Shown: piece after piece, positions 36,011 through 45,512 of the stretch
How the letters are laid out: each line of letters starts with the position of its first letter
Position numbering within the stretch: position 1 is the first letter of the stretch
Notes under the pieces: generated by a model
Databases searched by the model: none
What the model saw: only the letters and a program-made list of their open reading frames with translations
Told to the model about the DNA's origin: nothing
Assembly (NCBI RefSeq): GCF_014192105.1
Contig: NZ_JACHXK010000001.1
Location: 62,001 to 126,000, forward strand
Source of the DNA: Paenibacillus phyllosphaerae
GTDB lineage: Bacteria; Bacillota; Bacilli; Paenibacillales; Paenibacillaceae
DNA length: 64,000 nucleotides
Direction: 5' to 3'
Position numbers and translations under genes: made by a program

Positions 36011-37651
36011 TTAACCGTAAGACGCGCACGCGTCGCGGTATTCCTGCGGCGTCATTCCGGTCGACTTCTTGAAGAACCGCGTAAAGGAATGGGCGGCTTC
36101 ATAGCCGACGAAGGCGGACACTTCGCGCACCTTCAGTTCGCTCTCCTTCAGCAGCTCCTTGGCTTTGCGGAGCCGGCACTGATCAATATATTCCGATAGA
36201 TTGACGCCCTTCTCCTGCTTGAAGAACCGGGACAGGTAAGAAGGGTTGAAGTAATTAATCTCGGCCAGCCGCACCAGGGACAAGTCCTCGCTCAAATGGG
36301 CTTCGATATACTCGCATATTCGGTCGATGACCGAAGCGGCCTTCTCCATCTCGCCAGTATGCTTGATGTCTAGAATACGATCCGCAATCTGATGCAGATA
36401 TTGAATCCCCTCCTTTAAGGACGGATGCTCATCCAGACGCATCAGTTTGCCGTAATCGCCGATTTGCTGGTGAAGACCGCCGCTGTTAATCGACGATAGC
36501 AGCACGAGCGCGATCGTATAATAAGCTTCCGTGTTCCGCTGCACGTTCGCGCAGGAATGGACCATGCAGCCCGTTATTTCTCCCATGCTTTCATAGAATC
36601 GCTCTCTTCGGCCGGCTTCCAGATGCGCGGCCAACATCTCCGCCTTCCGGACGAACTGGCCTTCTTCCTTTGAGCCCGAGGCGTCATCCTGCTCCATCCG
36701 GTCCGTGATCACCAGAGGCAGACCATCCGCCAGCATCATCTGCTGCAGCTGGCGAAGCCGCTCGGACTGCTTCGTAATGGACACCCATTCACAGGCCTCG
36801 GCGCTGATCGTGAACGTTATCGCCACATCCATCGACTCGATGCACGTATCCGATATGAGCTCCAGCGTACCTTGCAGATAACGGGTAAAGTGGCCGTCGA
36901 ACTTTTCTTCCGCTTGCTCGGAGGGCTGGATCAGCCATAGTAATTCGCCATGCTTGTGGACGATTCCGATCTGACGGGTTCGCTCCGACAGATAAGAATT
37001 CCAAGTCATTCTTACCGCGCTTAACAGCTTGCTCCGCTCGGAATAGTCCATCCCATTCGGATAAGACAGATGGCCGCTCACGAGAACGACGGGAAGCTTC
37101 GGATCCAGATGGATATTCAGCTTATCGAATTCCTTGCCAAGGCCATCCTGATCCTTGCAAAGGACGTGGCTCTCCAGGAGCAGATGGCGGATATAGTCGC
37201 CCTGCGCCTTATACTCCAACTCGTAACGTTGCTCGAGCGACTGCTCGACCAGCTCGCTCATCCTTACGCTTTGCTGAATCTCCTGAATGACTTCCTTCAC
37301 GACTTCCGTCACTTTGCCGTACCCTTCCGTCTTGAGCAAATACCGTGCGCTATGCATCTGAATCGCTTGGTAGGCATAGTCGAACTCGCTGTAGCCCGTA
37401 AGGAAGATGATCTTGCATCTTGGCCAGTACGTCCGGATTTCTTCGGATAGCGCAAGGCCGCTCATGCCCGGCATGCTGATGTCCGTCAGCACGATATCGA
37501 TCCGGGTGCGCCTCAGCCACTGGAGCGCTTCTTTGCCCGAATAAGCTTTGCAGACATCCAAGTTGTCCGGCATCCATTGGTGGAACACTTCGTATAATCC
37601 ATCCGTGATGATGTCTTCATCGTCGACGATCAGCAACCTAAGCAATCCCAT
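36011..37651 (-). CDS. YesN-type response regulator with AraC output
   Basis: 546 residues. Receiver (1-125) with LIVDDED and phosphoacceptor Asp57 (LTDISMPGMSG); the usual KP after the last strand is KT (YLLKTEG). A long middle region (about 130-435) and a C-terminal AraC HTH pair (about 440-545: LSLVRLAEINYFNPSYLSRFFK, LKVREVSAFVGYEAAHSFTRFFK). It overlaps the kinase gene by 14 bp. A strong candidate activator for the direct-repeat promoters in this window. Confidence 0.95.
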   Translation of the reverse strand: MGLLRLLIVDDEDIITDGLYEVFHQWMPDNLDVCKAYSGKEALQWLRRTRIDIVLTDISMPGMSGLALSEEIRTYWPRCKIIFLTGYSEFDYAYQAIQMHSARYLLKTEGYGKVTEVVKEVIQEIQQSVRMSELVEQSLEQRYELEYKAQGDYIRHLLLESHVLCKDQDGLGKEFDKLNIHLDPKLPVVLVSGHLSYPNGMDYSERSKLLSAVRMTWNSYLSERTRQIGIVHKHGELLWLIQPSEQAEEKFDGHFTRYLQGTLELISDTCIESMDVAITFTISAEACEWVSITKQSERLRQLQQMMLADGLPLVITDRMEQDDASGSKEEGQFVRKAEMLAAHLEAGRRERFYESMGEITGCMVHSCANVQRNTEAYYTIALVLLSSINSGGLHQQIGDYGKLMRLDEHPSLKEGIQYLHQIADRILDIKHTGEMEKAASVIDRICEYIEAHLSEDLSLVRLAEINYFNPSYLSRFFKQEKGVNLSEYIDQCRLRKAKELLKESELKVREVSAFVGYEAAHSFTRFFKKSTGMTPQEYRDACASYG

Positions 37652-39386
37652 CCCCTCCTTCGAGCTTCATTCGAATGACGACCTTTAACCCGCCTAATTC
37701 GCTTCGATCGATCAGCAAGCCGCTTTCGTCGCCATAGATCAGGGCGATGCGCCTGTGAATATTCATCATCCCCGTCATTTCGTACGATTCCGATGTACTG
37801 CCCAGCCGCTTGCTCAAAGCTAGAATCTGGTCATCGCCGATATCGGTTCCGTTATTCTCGACGATGATGCGCGCTTCCGCCTCCTCCAGCTCGAAGGTTA
37901 CGCGGAGCAGGCCTTCGCCGTCCATTTTCTCCAGGCTGTGCTCGTAGGCATTCTCGATAATCGGCTGGATAATCAGACGCGGCACCCGAATCTTCTCCAT
38001 GGGGACCGGCAGCTCGTCGAATCGGACCTTAATCCTCCTCGAGAACCGGAGCGTCTGAATATCGGTATACATCCGGGAATGCTTGACCTCCTCGGATAAC
38101 GGTACGTGATCCTCGCCATTCCTGGTGATGAAGCGGAAGTATTCGCCGAGCATATTCGTGAACAACTCGATGCGCTCCGTGTCCCCCGTTCTGGCCAAAG
38201 AATTGAGAATAAAGAAGCTGTTGTACAGGAAGTGCGGATTGATCTGCGACTGAAGCTGTTTCAACTCCGCCTTTTGCATCATCAGCTTCTGCTTGAAGTC
38301 TTGGTCGATCAATGCCTGCAGCTTCTTCAGCATGTGGTTAAAGCGATGATACAGGAAGCCGAATTCATCCTTTTGCTCGTGTTCGATCGGAATGTCGAGC
38401 GTACCTCCTTCCATTCGTCTGAAGCTTTGAACGAGCAACAGCAGCGGCTTATGCACGAATCGGTATGTCGAATACGAATAGATGATAATCGCGACGAAGG
38501 ACATGATCGCGAACAGCCAAGCCCAAATTTCGAATTTGCTCAGCGGCCTGCTGACGGTTTTCTCGGGCAGGAAGGTAACGACGGAAACCCCCAGTTGATC
38601 GGAATAGGCTTTGTTAAAATGATAGGTTCCACCTTCCAGATCCAACAATTGGGTAGCGTCCGCGCTGCGCGCAGCTGCATGCAAATATTGCTGCATCAGG
38701 CCATTGGCCTGCCGGTCGCTGGCGAGCGTAAATCCCGCATATTCGACCGCCAGGAACGACCCGCTCGCCGGATACATATTCAGCTGGCGGAGCGATTCCT
38801 TCAGCTTCTCGGGATCGAGTTCAATCTGGACGATGTACAGCGGTTCCTTCCCGCTCTTCCCGCTGTTTTTGGCCGCGCTAAGGTGAAGCGTATCGTTCCA
38901 GGCCAACAATCGGCCTTCCTTTTTTGTCAAGAAGCCTTGCAAGTGCCCAAAGCTCGCCTCATCAAATGCGGTCACATCCTTGGCCGCCGAGACGGTCTTG
39001 CGGAGGGTCCGCAGATGGATCACCACATCCTTGATGTATGGGCTGCTATTCTTGATCGAGGTCAGCCGGTGCATCAGGTAATTCATCCCCGACGTTCTTT
39101 CGATGCTGTCCATCATTTCCCAGGTAATGGCCAGCTTGTTCAGATCATTGTCCTGCAGCAAGTCGAATTGTTGGATCTCCAACCATTCGAGTTCCCGGTC
39201 CAAGTCCTCCAAATAATAGTTCAGCTGCGTTAAGGTCGCGCGGGAAATTTCCTGGCTTGCATTCTTATAGCTCCAATTGTATAAGTACACGCCTAGTATG
39301 ATGATGGGCAGAATCACGACCAGATACGTGAGCACCAAACGGATGAATATCGTATTACGTATCGAGTTAACAGGGAATCTGAGCAA
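37638..39386 (-). CDS. YesM-type sensor histidine kinase
   Basis: 582 residues. Membrane spans at about 15-36 and 287-306 around a roughly 250-residue extracellular sensor, HAMP linker (about 306-360), His_kinase motif QINPHFLYNSF with His385, and HATPase_c with IIENAYEHS. The G1 box is VENNGTDIGDD, where the usual Asp is Asn, and G2 is TGMMNIHRR; this variant occurs among YesM kinases but activity is not certain. Middle gene of a binding protein-kinase-regulator triad. Confidence 0.92.
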   Translation of the reverse strand: MLRFPVNSIRNTIFIRLVLTYLVVILPIIILGVYLYNWSYKNASQEISRATLTQLNYYLEDLDRELEWLEIQQFDLLQDNDLNKLAITWEMMDSIERTSGMNYLMHRLTSIKNSSPYIKDVVIHLRTLRKTVSAAKDVTAFDEASFGHLQGFLTKKEGRLLAWNDTLHLSAAKNSGKSGKEPLYIVQIELDPEKLKESLRQLNMYPASGSFLAVEYAGFTLASDRQANGLMQQYLHAAARSADATQLLDLEGGTYHFNKAYSDQLGVSVVTFLPEKTVSRPLSKFEIWAWLFAIMSFVAIIIYSYSTYRFVHKPLLLLVQSFRRMEGGTLDIPIEHEQKDEFGFLYHRFNHMLKKLQALIDQDFKQKLMMQKAELKQLQSQINPHFLYNSFFILNSLARTGDTERIELFTNMLGEYFRFITRNGEDHVPLSEEVKHSRMYTDIQTLRFSRRIKVRFDELPVPMEKIRVPRLIIQPIIENAYEHSLEKMDGEGLLRVTFELEEAEARIIVENNGTDIGDDQILALSKRLGSTSESYEMTGMMNIHRRIALIYGDESGLLIDRSELGGLKVVIRMKLEGGDGIA

Positions 39387-39441
39387 GTAAACGCCTCCGT
39401 TGTTACGTGATGCTAGGATGATACGTCCTGCGAGGTATGGA

Positions 39442-41082
39442 TCATCGTGAACGGACTTGATTGACCTCTGCGGTCATTTTGTCTCCCCCCAGCTTGCGCC
39501 ACTCCTCTACGAACTGGTCAAATTCCTGGATAGGCCGGCCTAGGATGATATTCGTGAAGACTTCGATCTGGAGATTATCCAGAACCGTTTTCTTCTCGAT
39601 CATGGTCGCCGTCGGAGCGCCCACGAAGCTCTCGTATAGCAGCTGGCCATCCTTGATATATTGTTCAAGAACCGCGAAGGCTCCCATCGGACCGTAAGTC
39701 CGTTCCCACCCCCATCCGCTCTCGCTATCCGGTCCCTTCGCCTTATATACTTCGATATTCTTGCTGATCGCTTTCGCTTCATCCTTCAGTACGGATGCAT
39801 TCCCCGTGAGCCGAGCCTCTTCGAGTTGGCGGAAGGCCTCCAGGTTCTTCATCAGCGGATAGGGCGTAACGGGGGACAGCTTCCAGACGGGCTGAGGGGT
39901 GCTGTAATAGGTTTCGTATTCGGCCGTTTCTCCCCAATTCTTCTCCAGATGCAAATTGAACAGCTTGACGACCGCTTCCGGATGCTCGTAGCCTTTCTTC
40001 ACGGCGTAATACTGGTACGTGCTGAAAGGAAGCGGAACCTTGGGCGCCGCTCCTGATCGCGAGACGATCGGGAATGCCTGCCACTCTGCCGCTATCGAGC
40101 CGTCGTTGCGGCTGGATTGGGCAAGAAACGATCCCCATTGCTCCCCATAGAACATGCCGATTTTGCCTGCCGCAATCAATTTGGCTTCCTGTACGCCGTC
40201 CTTAAATCCAAAGTCGCTGTCGATCTGGCCGTCCCGGTACATCGCTTGAAGCTGTTGCAAAACTTCTTTCACTTGAGGTTGAATGCCCCCGTATACAATC
40301 TTGCCGGCGTCATCCTTGATCCACATCGTCGGGTAGGCATCATAGCCGGCCATGAAGCCGCCAATTCCCATGACGGGATCCCACAGATACTGCGTGAGCG
40401 CAAGCCCGAAGGTATCATCTATCCCGTTCATATCCGGGTCCTTTTCTGTAAACGCTTTCGAAATCGTCAAGACGTCGCTTATCGTGCGGGGCGGTTTCAA
40501 TCCGAGCCGGTCCATCCAATCCGTGCGGATCCATAAGTACTTCGCCCCCTCAATGGAGGCGTTCGTATCCGGAATCGCCATGAGCTTGCCATCGATGGTT
40601 GCCGAATCGAAGGGCCCCGTCCCCTCCTGGCTCAGAATCTCCTTGGTCAGCGGCGATGCATACGTATCGTATACGTCCGTCAAATCTTGAATCATGCCCT
40701 GATTGCTGAGGGATCTGAGCTGCTCGGCATTCACCTTGACGACATCGGGAATATGGCCTGAAGCAAGCGCGACGCCCAGCTTCTGCCGATACAGGTCGCC
40801 TTGCTCAATCCAATCGTATTTGATTCTAATGCCGAGTATCTCTTCATAGAGCCGGGTCCATCTGTTATCGGCGATCGTTTCGCCCGGCAATGCTTTGATT
40901 AAGTCATCATCGCCCTCTCTTACGAAAGATAGCTCGATCGGCGGATCATACTTGTCAAGCCCCTTGTCCTGATACATCATCTCCGGCGCTTCGTTAGTGT
41001 TATCCTCGCATGCGGACAGAAGTTGAATGGACAGGAATGCAGCAAGCATGAGCTTGACCTTCTTCACGACAGGATACCGCAA
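39442..41082 (-). CDS. Extracellular sugar-binding lipoprotein next to a two-component pair
   Basis: 546 residues from a TTG at 41082; a GTG at 41067 is possible. Lipobox LLSAC (Cys25) and an LplA-type binding fold. Upstream is a good promoter (41134-41162). No permease genes adjoin it on either side: kinase and regulator genes follow, and a terminator precedes the promoter. This makes a sensing rather than a transport role likely, as in binding-protein-assisted sensors such as XylFII with LytS. Confidence 0.88.
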   Translation of the reverse strand: MRYPVVKKVKLMLAAFLSIQLLSACEDNTNEAPEMMYQDKGLDKYDPPIELSFVREGDDDLIKALPGETIADNRWTRLYEEILGIRIKYDWIEQGDLYRQKLGVALASGHIPDVVKVNAEQLRSLSNQGMIQDLTDVYDTYASPLTKEILSQEGTGPFDSATIDGKLMAIPDTNASIEGAKYLWIRTDWMDRLGLKPPRTISDVLTISKAFTEKDPDMNGIDDTFGLALTQYLWDPVMGIGGFMAGYDAYPTMWIKDDAGKIVYGGIQPQVKEVLQQLQAMYRDGQIDSDFGFKDGVQEAKLIAAGKIGMFYGEQWGSFLAQSSRNDGSIAAEWQAFPIVSRSGAAPKVPLPFSTYQYYAVKKGYEHPEAVVKLFNLHLEKNWGETAEYETYYSTPQPVWKLSPVTPYPLMKNLEAFRQLEEARLTGNASVLKDEAKAISKNIEVYKAKGPDSESGWGWERTYGPMGAFAVLEQYIKDGQLLYESFVGAPTATMIEKKTVLDNLQIEVFTNIILGRPIQEFDQFVEEWRKLGGDKMTAEVNQVRSR

Positions 41083-41133
41083 CAGGTTAACCCCATTTCA
41101 GATGAAATGATATCCGGCAGGCTATCTGATCTC

Positions 41134-41162
41134 ATTATGTAAGCTATAGCCGGGCTTCACAA
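41134..41162 (-). promoter_or_regulatory. Promoter of the second triad
   Basis: Minus strand TTGTGA (41157-41162), 17 bp, CATAAT (41134-41139), about 55 bp before the start codon. It lacks the CrGGT direct repeats seen at enzyme promoters, consistent with low constitutive sensor expression. Confidence 0.6.
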
Positions 41163-41249
41163 TACACATCTCTTTATTTCGTTACCATTTCTTTACTTAA
41201 TTTAAATACGATTTCGCTTCCCGATCTCCTTCCCGGAAGGAATAAATAA

Positions 41250-41282
41250 GAGGAAGGCCGCCGATGCCCGGCAGTCTTCCTC
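41250..41282 (-). terminator. Terminator after the 41.3-42.3 kb GH43 gene
   Basis: Outer stem GAGGAAG/CTTCCTC with an inner GCCG/CGGC helix; TTATTTATT follows on the minus strand. Confidence 0.7.
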
Positions 41283-41299
41283 GTGGGGGATGCTATGGA

Positions 41300-42307
41300 T
41301 TAACCCTGCTTACTCGGTTCATGCAACGCTGCATAAGGATCGATCGTGCGGATCGTGCCGTCCTCGTCATAGTGCAGTTCCGTATACTTCACGCAGCGCT
41401 TATGGTTGACGCCTTCGGAGAGGGAACAGTCGTGATAGAAGAGATACCATTTGCCCTGAAACTCCACGATGGAATGATGCGTCGTCCATCCGATGACGGG
41501 CGTGAGGATCGTTCCTTTGAACGTGTACGGGCCAAGCGGGTTGCGGCTCACCGCATAGACGAGTTTGTGCGTGGTTCCCGTTGAATAAGACAGATAGTAC
41601 CATCCGTTATAGTGATGCACCCATGGCCCTTCGAAATAACGGCGATCCTCGTCGCCGGCAAGTATAGGATTGCCGTGCTCGTCTAGGATGGAGATCTCTG
41701 CGGGCTCGTCTTGGAAGGACAGCATATCCTCGCTTAAGCGGGCAACGCGCGGACCAAGCGCAGGCGCGCCGGAATCCGGACCTTCCGCTTCCTGGTCGAA
41801 GCTTCCCGTCTGCCACTTCTCCAACTGGCCTCCCCACAGTCCGCCGAAGTACATATAGGCCTCTCCGTCGTCATCGACGAATACGGCAGGGTCGATGCTG
41901 AAACTGCCCGGTATGTAATCGGGCTCAGGCGTGAAAGGTCCCGCAGGCGAAGCGCTGGTCGCGACGCCAATACGGAAGATCCCGTCATGATCCCGAGCGG
42001 GGAAGAACAAGTAATAGGTATCGTTCTTGTATGCGGCATCGGGAGCCCATAGCTGCTTGGAAGCCCACGGGATATCCTTCAGATGCAGAACCTCGCCATG
42101 ATCGACGACGGGGGATTCAAAGTTATCTAAGGAGAAGATATGATAATCCTCCATGGCATACTGATCCCCATTGTCGTTGTCCGGTCCGTCGTGGTCCAGA
42201 TCGTGCGATGGGTAAAGATAGATTTTACCTTCGAATACGTGAGCGGAAGGGTCAGCCGTGAATAGATGGGTAATGAGCGGCTCATTAGGCTTCGGTATGC
42301 GAGTCAT
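41300..42307 (-). CDS. GH43 beta-xylosidase/alpha-L-arabinofuranosidase, cytoplasmic
   Basis: 335 residues from the ATG at 42307, preceded by GGAGGAGA; an upstream in-frame ATG at 42334 lacks a ribosome site. Single-domain propeller without signal peptide: base Asp19 (FTADPSAHV), pKa-modulating Asp in SIDPAVFVDDDG, acid Glu in YFEGPWVHHYNG, and the HHSIVEF segment that holds the ion-binding His. Resembles the short GH43 xylosidases that act on xylo- and arabino-oligosaccharides. Monocistronic between the promoter at 42378-42435 and the terminator at 41250-41282. Confidence 0.92.
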   Translation of the reverse strand: MTRIPKPNEPLITHLFTADPSAHVFEGKIYLYPSHDLDHDGPDNDNGDQYAMEDYHIFSLDNFESPVVDHGEVLHLKDIPWASKQLWAPDAAYKNDTYYLFFPARDHDGIFRIGVATSASPAGPFTPEPDYIPGSFSIDPAVFVDDDGEAYMYFGGLWGGQLEKWQTGSFDQEAEGPDSGAPALGPRVARLSEDMLSFQDEPAEISILDEHGNPILAGDEDRRYFEGPWVHHYNGWYYLSYSTGTTHKLVYAVSRNPLGPYTFKGTILTPVIGWTTHHSIVEFQGKWYLFYHDCSLSEGVNHKRCVKYTELHYDEDGTIRTIDPYAALHEPSKQG

Positions 42308-42377
42308 TGATATCTCCTCCAGATTCTTCTTCATGCGAATACGTCAGGAAATTCGCCGTTAAGTTCCACTTACGTTC

Positions 42378-42435
42378 AGTGTATCGTTAGCCTACTCATG
42401 AAACAACGGGTCAAAGTTTAGATGATTACCCCACA
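42378..42435 (-). promoter_or_regulatory. AraC-type regulated promoter of the 41.3 kb GH43 gene
   Basis: Minus strand: distal half-site GGGGTAAT (42425-42432), proximal half-site CCCGTTGTTT (42401-42410) 22 bp on, -35 TTGTTT (42401-42406), 17 bp spacing, -10 TACACT (42378-42383). The half-sites are the most divergent of the set, but the spacing and the -35/-10 placement are identical. Confidence 0.6.
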
Positions 42436-42473
42436 AATTAAAGGTCTTGGCAGCGAATACCGAATCGGAATCG

Positions 42474-42503
42474 AAAAATCCGCTCCCAACTAACGGAAGC
42501 GGA
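42474..42503 (-). terminator. Terminator after the GH5 gene
   Basis: Stem TCCGCT/AGCGGA with a 13-nt loop followed on the minus strand by TTTTTCG; 30 bp past the stop at 42533. Confidence 0.7.
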
Positions 42504-42532
42504 CTCATCTTGCAGTTCAGGGGGAAAAGATA

Positions 42533-44230
42533 CTATTCAACCTTGACCAATTGCCATTGCTGGTTCAGATCGCCGCGATATAGATTCTGCTGCAGCTTCG
42601 CGCCGTCTGCGGCGGAAGATCCGGCGACCTCAACCGCCTTATTGCTGTTCACATTAAGGATGCTCCAATAGCCGTTGCTTAGTTTGATCAATCTGAACTT
42701 CTGTGGCGTATTGCTCAGATCGGACCAAAGTTGAATCGCTTCCCCGTTGTTCTTGGTCCCGTTACGCACATCCATCACTTTGTTGTCCGAGGAACTGACG
42801 CTGCGCAGCCGATAAAAGTTATTGTAGGTCCCCATATCATCCACGACCCACCGCTGAGCAGTCGCGTTATTGTCCGTCCATTGCTGCAGCTGAAGGCCGT
42901 TCGTGTTCTGGCCGCTCGGCACATCAATGGCTTTGCCCGATGCTCGGTTGATAATCTTATAGGTTGCGCCGGAAGTGACACCATTCCATACTCCGTTCCA
43001 AGGGTTCAACTGCGCGCGTTCGTAATACCATTCGAAGATGAAGCGAGCCATGCCGTCTCTCGTCGTATCGCCGTCATACATGAGGCCGGCTGTCGGATCC
43101 GCGAACGAGCTTCTCGTTCCGGGGTTCAGCAGGAAGCCGTTCATGTGGACGGCCACGCTGACATTGCCCGCCGCCGTGAAGATGGCTTTCGTATTTTTGC
43201 CGAAACCCGCGTTCGTCCCGTCGAAGAGCGTCCAATACTCCGAATCGCCCGACTTCCACTTGAACCAAGTCGTCTCCGTAATATTGATGGGATAGCTGTC
43301 CGCGCACGGCTTAATGTTGGTGTCCCACTGCTGCTGCAGAACCGAGTAATTATCGTTGGCGCCGTAACCCGGGTACCAGTGAACGGCGTAGCCGACATTG
43401 TTCAAGGGGTCCGTAAGCGGATTGGAGGCGCACAGCTGATAATATTGATCCCAGCCAAGTCCCGACGCCCAGATGACGTTGTCGGCTCCTTTGCCGCGAA
43501 TGGTTGCGATCATGGAATTCTGGAAATCCCGAAGCGCATTCCAATGGGCGACGAAATCGGACTCGATCGGATTGCCGCCCCACCCGCCGTTCGCATACGA
43601 CAAGACCGGCTCATTAACCAGCTCGAACATGACGTTATCCGCGCTCTTGATCGCAGGCTGGGAGGCAAGATAACCCCAGATCTGATTGAATTTGTCCAGA
43701 TTGGCTTGCGTGGTCGCCTGATTGTTCTGCAAGGTGAAATCAAGTCCGAGCGTAACGTACAGACCTTTCGTCTTGGCATAGGCGATATAAGGGATGATGA
43801 CGTTCTGCGTGACCGCTTGAAGGCCGGCGAAATTATACGTTCCCGCCGCGACGTCGCCCATGTCTTCCCGATCGATGAACAGCCGGACCTGGTTCATATA
43901 CCAGCCATGGGTGTTGCCGTATTTCGCGGACGTGGTCGTGAACGTATCTGTTATATCTTTCAAATACTCCAGAACCGCCGCGTGCCGATTCCCGCCGTTA
44001 CGATCCAGATAATAGCTGCTGTTCTGATACGTCCAGTAAGCGCCGGTCGGCTGGTGCCAACCGCTTAGCAGCACGGGCTGCCCGCTGCTGTTCACCAACT
44101 GATTGCCGCTCACGTGCAGCTTGGACATGGGCATGCCCGTCCATGCCTCCGCATCGTTGCCACTTAACAAGGCCGATGTCATCATGGCCATGAGCAGCAG
44201 TAGTTTGAATGCAATGCCAAACCTTTTCAT
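42533..44230 (-). CDS. Secreted GH5-family glycoside hydrolase with ricin-type lectin domain
   Basis: 565 residues. Signal peptide (about 1-29, DAEA end). GH5 (beta/alpha)8 barrel at about 35-420 with acid/base Glu207 (FELVNEPV) and nucleophile Glu319 (INITETTW); the His-containing YAVHWYPGYG strand also fits. Residues about 425-565 are a ricin B-type beta-trefoil (three repeats with QW-like ends: GLQLQQWTDN, GEAIQLWSDL, KLQQNLYRGDLNQQWQL), a glycan-binding module related to CBM13. Placed in a xylan locus and sharing the regulated promoter and a cre site, it probably attacks xylan or arabinoxylan; a cellulase or mannanase role cannot be excluded. Confidence 0.88.
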   Translation of the reverse strand: MKRFGIAFKLLLLMAMMTSALLSGNDAEAWTGMPMSKLHVSGNQLVNSSGQPVLLSGWHQPTGAYWTYQNSSYYLDRNGGNRHAAVLEYLKDITDTFTTTSAKYGNTHGWYMNQVRLFIDREDMGDVAAGTYNFAGLQAVTQNVIIPYIAYAKTKGLYVTLGLDFTLQNNQATTQANLDKFNQIWGYLASQPAIKSADNVMFELVNEPVLSYANGGWGGNPIESDFVAHWNALRDFQNSMIATIRGKGADNVIWASGLGWDQYYQLCASNPLTDPLNNVGYAVHWYPGYGANDNYSVLQQQWDTNIKPCADSYPINITETTWFKWKSGDSEYWTLFDGTNAGFGKNTKAIFTAAGNVSVAVHMNGFLLNPGTRSSFADPTAGLMYDGDTTRDGMARFIFEWYYERAQLNPWNGVWNGVTSGATYKIINRASGKAIDVPSGQNTNGLQLQQWTDNNATAQRWVVDDMGTYNNFYRLRSVSSSDNKVMDVRNGTKNNGEAIQLWSDLSNTPQKFRLIKLSNGYWSILNVNSNKAVEVAGSSAADGAKLQQNLYRGDLNQQWQLVKVE

Positions 44231-44290
44231 TAATTCACCATCTCCTTCGCCAAATAAATTAGAGGCGCAAGCACATTCATCCAGCTGTAA

Positions 44291-44304
44291 TGAATACGCT
44301 TACA
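44291..44304 (-). promoter_or_regulatory. CcpA cre site in the GH5 leader
   Basis: Minus strand TGTAAGCGTATTCA matches 13 of 14 positions of the consensus TGWNANCGNTNWCA. It lies downstream of the -10, a position from which CcpA usually blocks transcription. Confidence 0.7.
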
Positions 44305-44310
44305 TTGTCA

Positions 44311-44370
44311 ATTTTATCGCGGTTCCGATCGGTCAACAACCTGTTGAACTATGTATCCATGACCCGCTAA
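44311..44370 (-). promoter_or_regulatory. AraC-type regulated promoter of the GH5 gene
   Basis: Minus strand: distal half-site CGGGTCAT (44359-44366), proximal half-site CAGGTTGTTG (44334-44343) 23 bp on, -35 TTGTTG (44334-44339), 17 bp spacing, -10 TAAAAT (44311-44316). Confidence 0.72.
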
Positions 44371-44391
44371 AATTCAGATGATGCGCCGTGC

Positions 44392-44397
44392 TATAAT
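44392..44397 (+). promoter_or_regulatory. -10 element of the LacI-type regulator gene
   Basis: Perfect TATAAT on the plus strand about 37 bp before the probable ATG at 44434. A -35 is not evident; the region upstream is the divergent GH5 promoter, so expression of the two may interfere. Confidence 0.45.
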
Positions 44398-44433
44398 GAT
44401 CGGACAGAGTAAATAGGAATGGTTGTGGTTATC

Positions 44434-45456
44434 ATGGCAGGTCTTAAAGATATTGCGGAGTTAGCCGGCGTCTCCGTCGGCACGGTGTCGCTCGTGTTGA
44501 ACGGGCGCGCCCGGGATTTGCGCATATCCCCCGAAACCGAGGAGAAAATCGTGCAAGCCGCGCGGCAGCTGGATTACCGGCCGAATACCGCCGCAAGGCG
44601 ATTGCGGAGAGCCGGCAATGAGAACCTGCCCACGATTGCGGTGTATTGGGCTTCCGATTTCCCGAGCGAATTGTTAGGCCGTTTCTTCATCGGCATTCAG
44701 AATAGTTTGTTGGACAGACACGAATTCGAAGTGACGGTGCAGCCTTACCGCCAATCGGAGCTGCATCAGTCCAATCTGCTGTCCGCCAGCGAGTTGTATA
44801 ACGGCGTGATCTTGACGGGGGTATCCGACGCAGACATTCAGTTCCTGGAGGAGAACCCGATGAAATCGCCTGTCGTCGTGTTTAACCGAAGGCTGACGAG
44901 CTACAGCTCCGTGTACGTGGATGATGAGGAGGCCGGCCGCAAGGCCGCTGCCTTGTTTGCCGCCAAAGGGCATAAGCTCGTCGGCATGATTGCCCCCGAC
45001 GTGCGGACAAGCTCCATCAACCACCGCAAGAACGGATTCATACACGGCGCACGCGAACATGGCATGGAACTGCCTGAAGCCTGTATCTATCAGGTGCCGA
45101 TGTCCATGCATGGGGGCCAGATCGCTGCCGAGCATCTGGTCACGGTACGCGATCGTCCAACAGCACTATTCTTCCCGAACGGGATCATGGCCGTCGGCGC
45201 ATTGCCTGTCTTACATCGTGCCGGCATTCGCATTCCGGATGATCTTGAGATCATTACCTATGGGGACAGCGAGCACGAGCGGTTCACGCTTCCTTCGCTC
45301 TCTTCCCTCATTCTCCCCGTCGAAGCGATGGCGAGTTCCTGTATCGATGTGCTGATGAAGACGATCAAAGGCCAGATGCGCTCCCCTCATGCGGAGCGCT
45401 TCGAGACACCGTTCGTATTCCGAGAGAGTTGCATCCCTCCTGCTGGATTAGAATGA
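44434..45456 (+). CDS. LacI-family transcriptional regulator
   Basis: 340 residues from the ATG at 44434 (MAGLKDIAELAGV); an ATG at 44419 would add five residues. N-terminal LacI HTH (about 2-25: LKDIAELAGVSVGTVSLVLN) with hinge helix near NTAARRLRRAG, then a periplasmic-binding-like effector domain (about 60-335). A palindrome typical of LacI operators, CTAAAACGTTTTAG, stands in the promoter of the two esterase genes immediately downstream, so local control of these is probable. The effector is unknown. Confidence 0.92.
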   Translation: MAGLKDIAELAGVSVGTVSLVLNGRARDLRISPETEEKIVQAARQLDYRPNTAARRLRRAGNENLPTIAVYWASDFPSELLGRFFIGIQNSLLDRHEFEVTVQPYRQSELHQSNLLSASELYNGVILTGVSDADIQFLEENPMKSPVVVFNRRLTSYSSVYVDDEEAGRKAAALFAAKGHKLVGMIAPDVRTSSINHRKNGFIHGAREHGMELPEACIYQVPMSMHGGQIAAEHLVTVRDRPTALFFPNGIMAVGALPVLHRAGIRIPDDLEIITYGDSEHERFTLPSLSSLILPVEAMASSCIDVLMKTIKGQMRSPHAERFETPFVFRESCIPPAGLE

Positions 45457-45482
45457 AGATCTTCATATGGCGTTGCCTCACT

Positions 45483-45511
45483 GCTGTCCTTTCTTTAGGG
45501 CAGCATTTTTT
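45483..45511 (+). terminator. Terminator of the LacI-type gene
   Basis: Stem GCTGTCCT/AGGGCAGC (one G-T pair) with a 6-nt loop, followed by ATTTTTT on the plus strand. Confidence 0.75.
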
Positions 45512-45512
45512 A

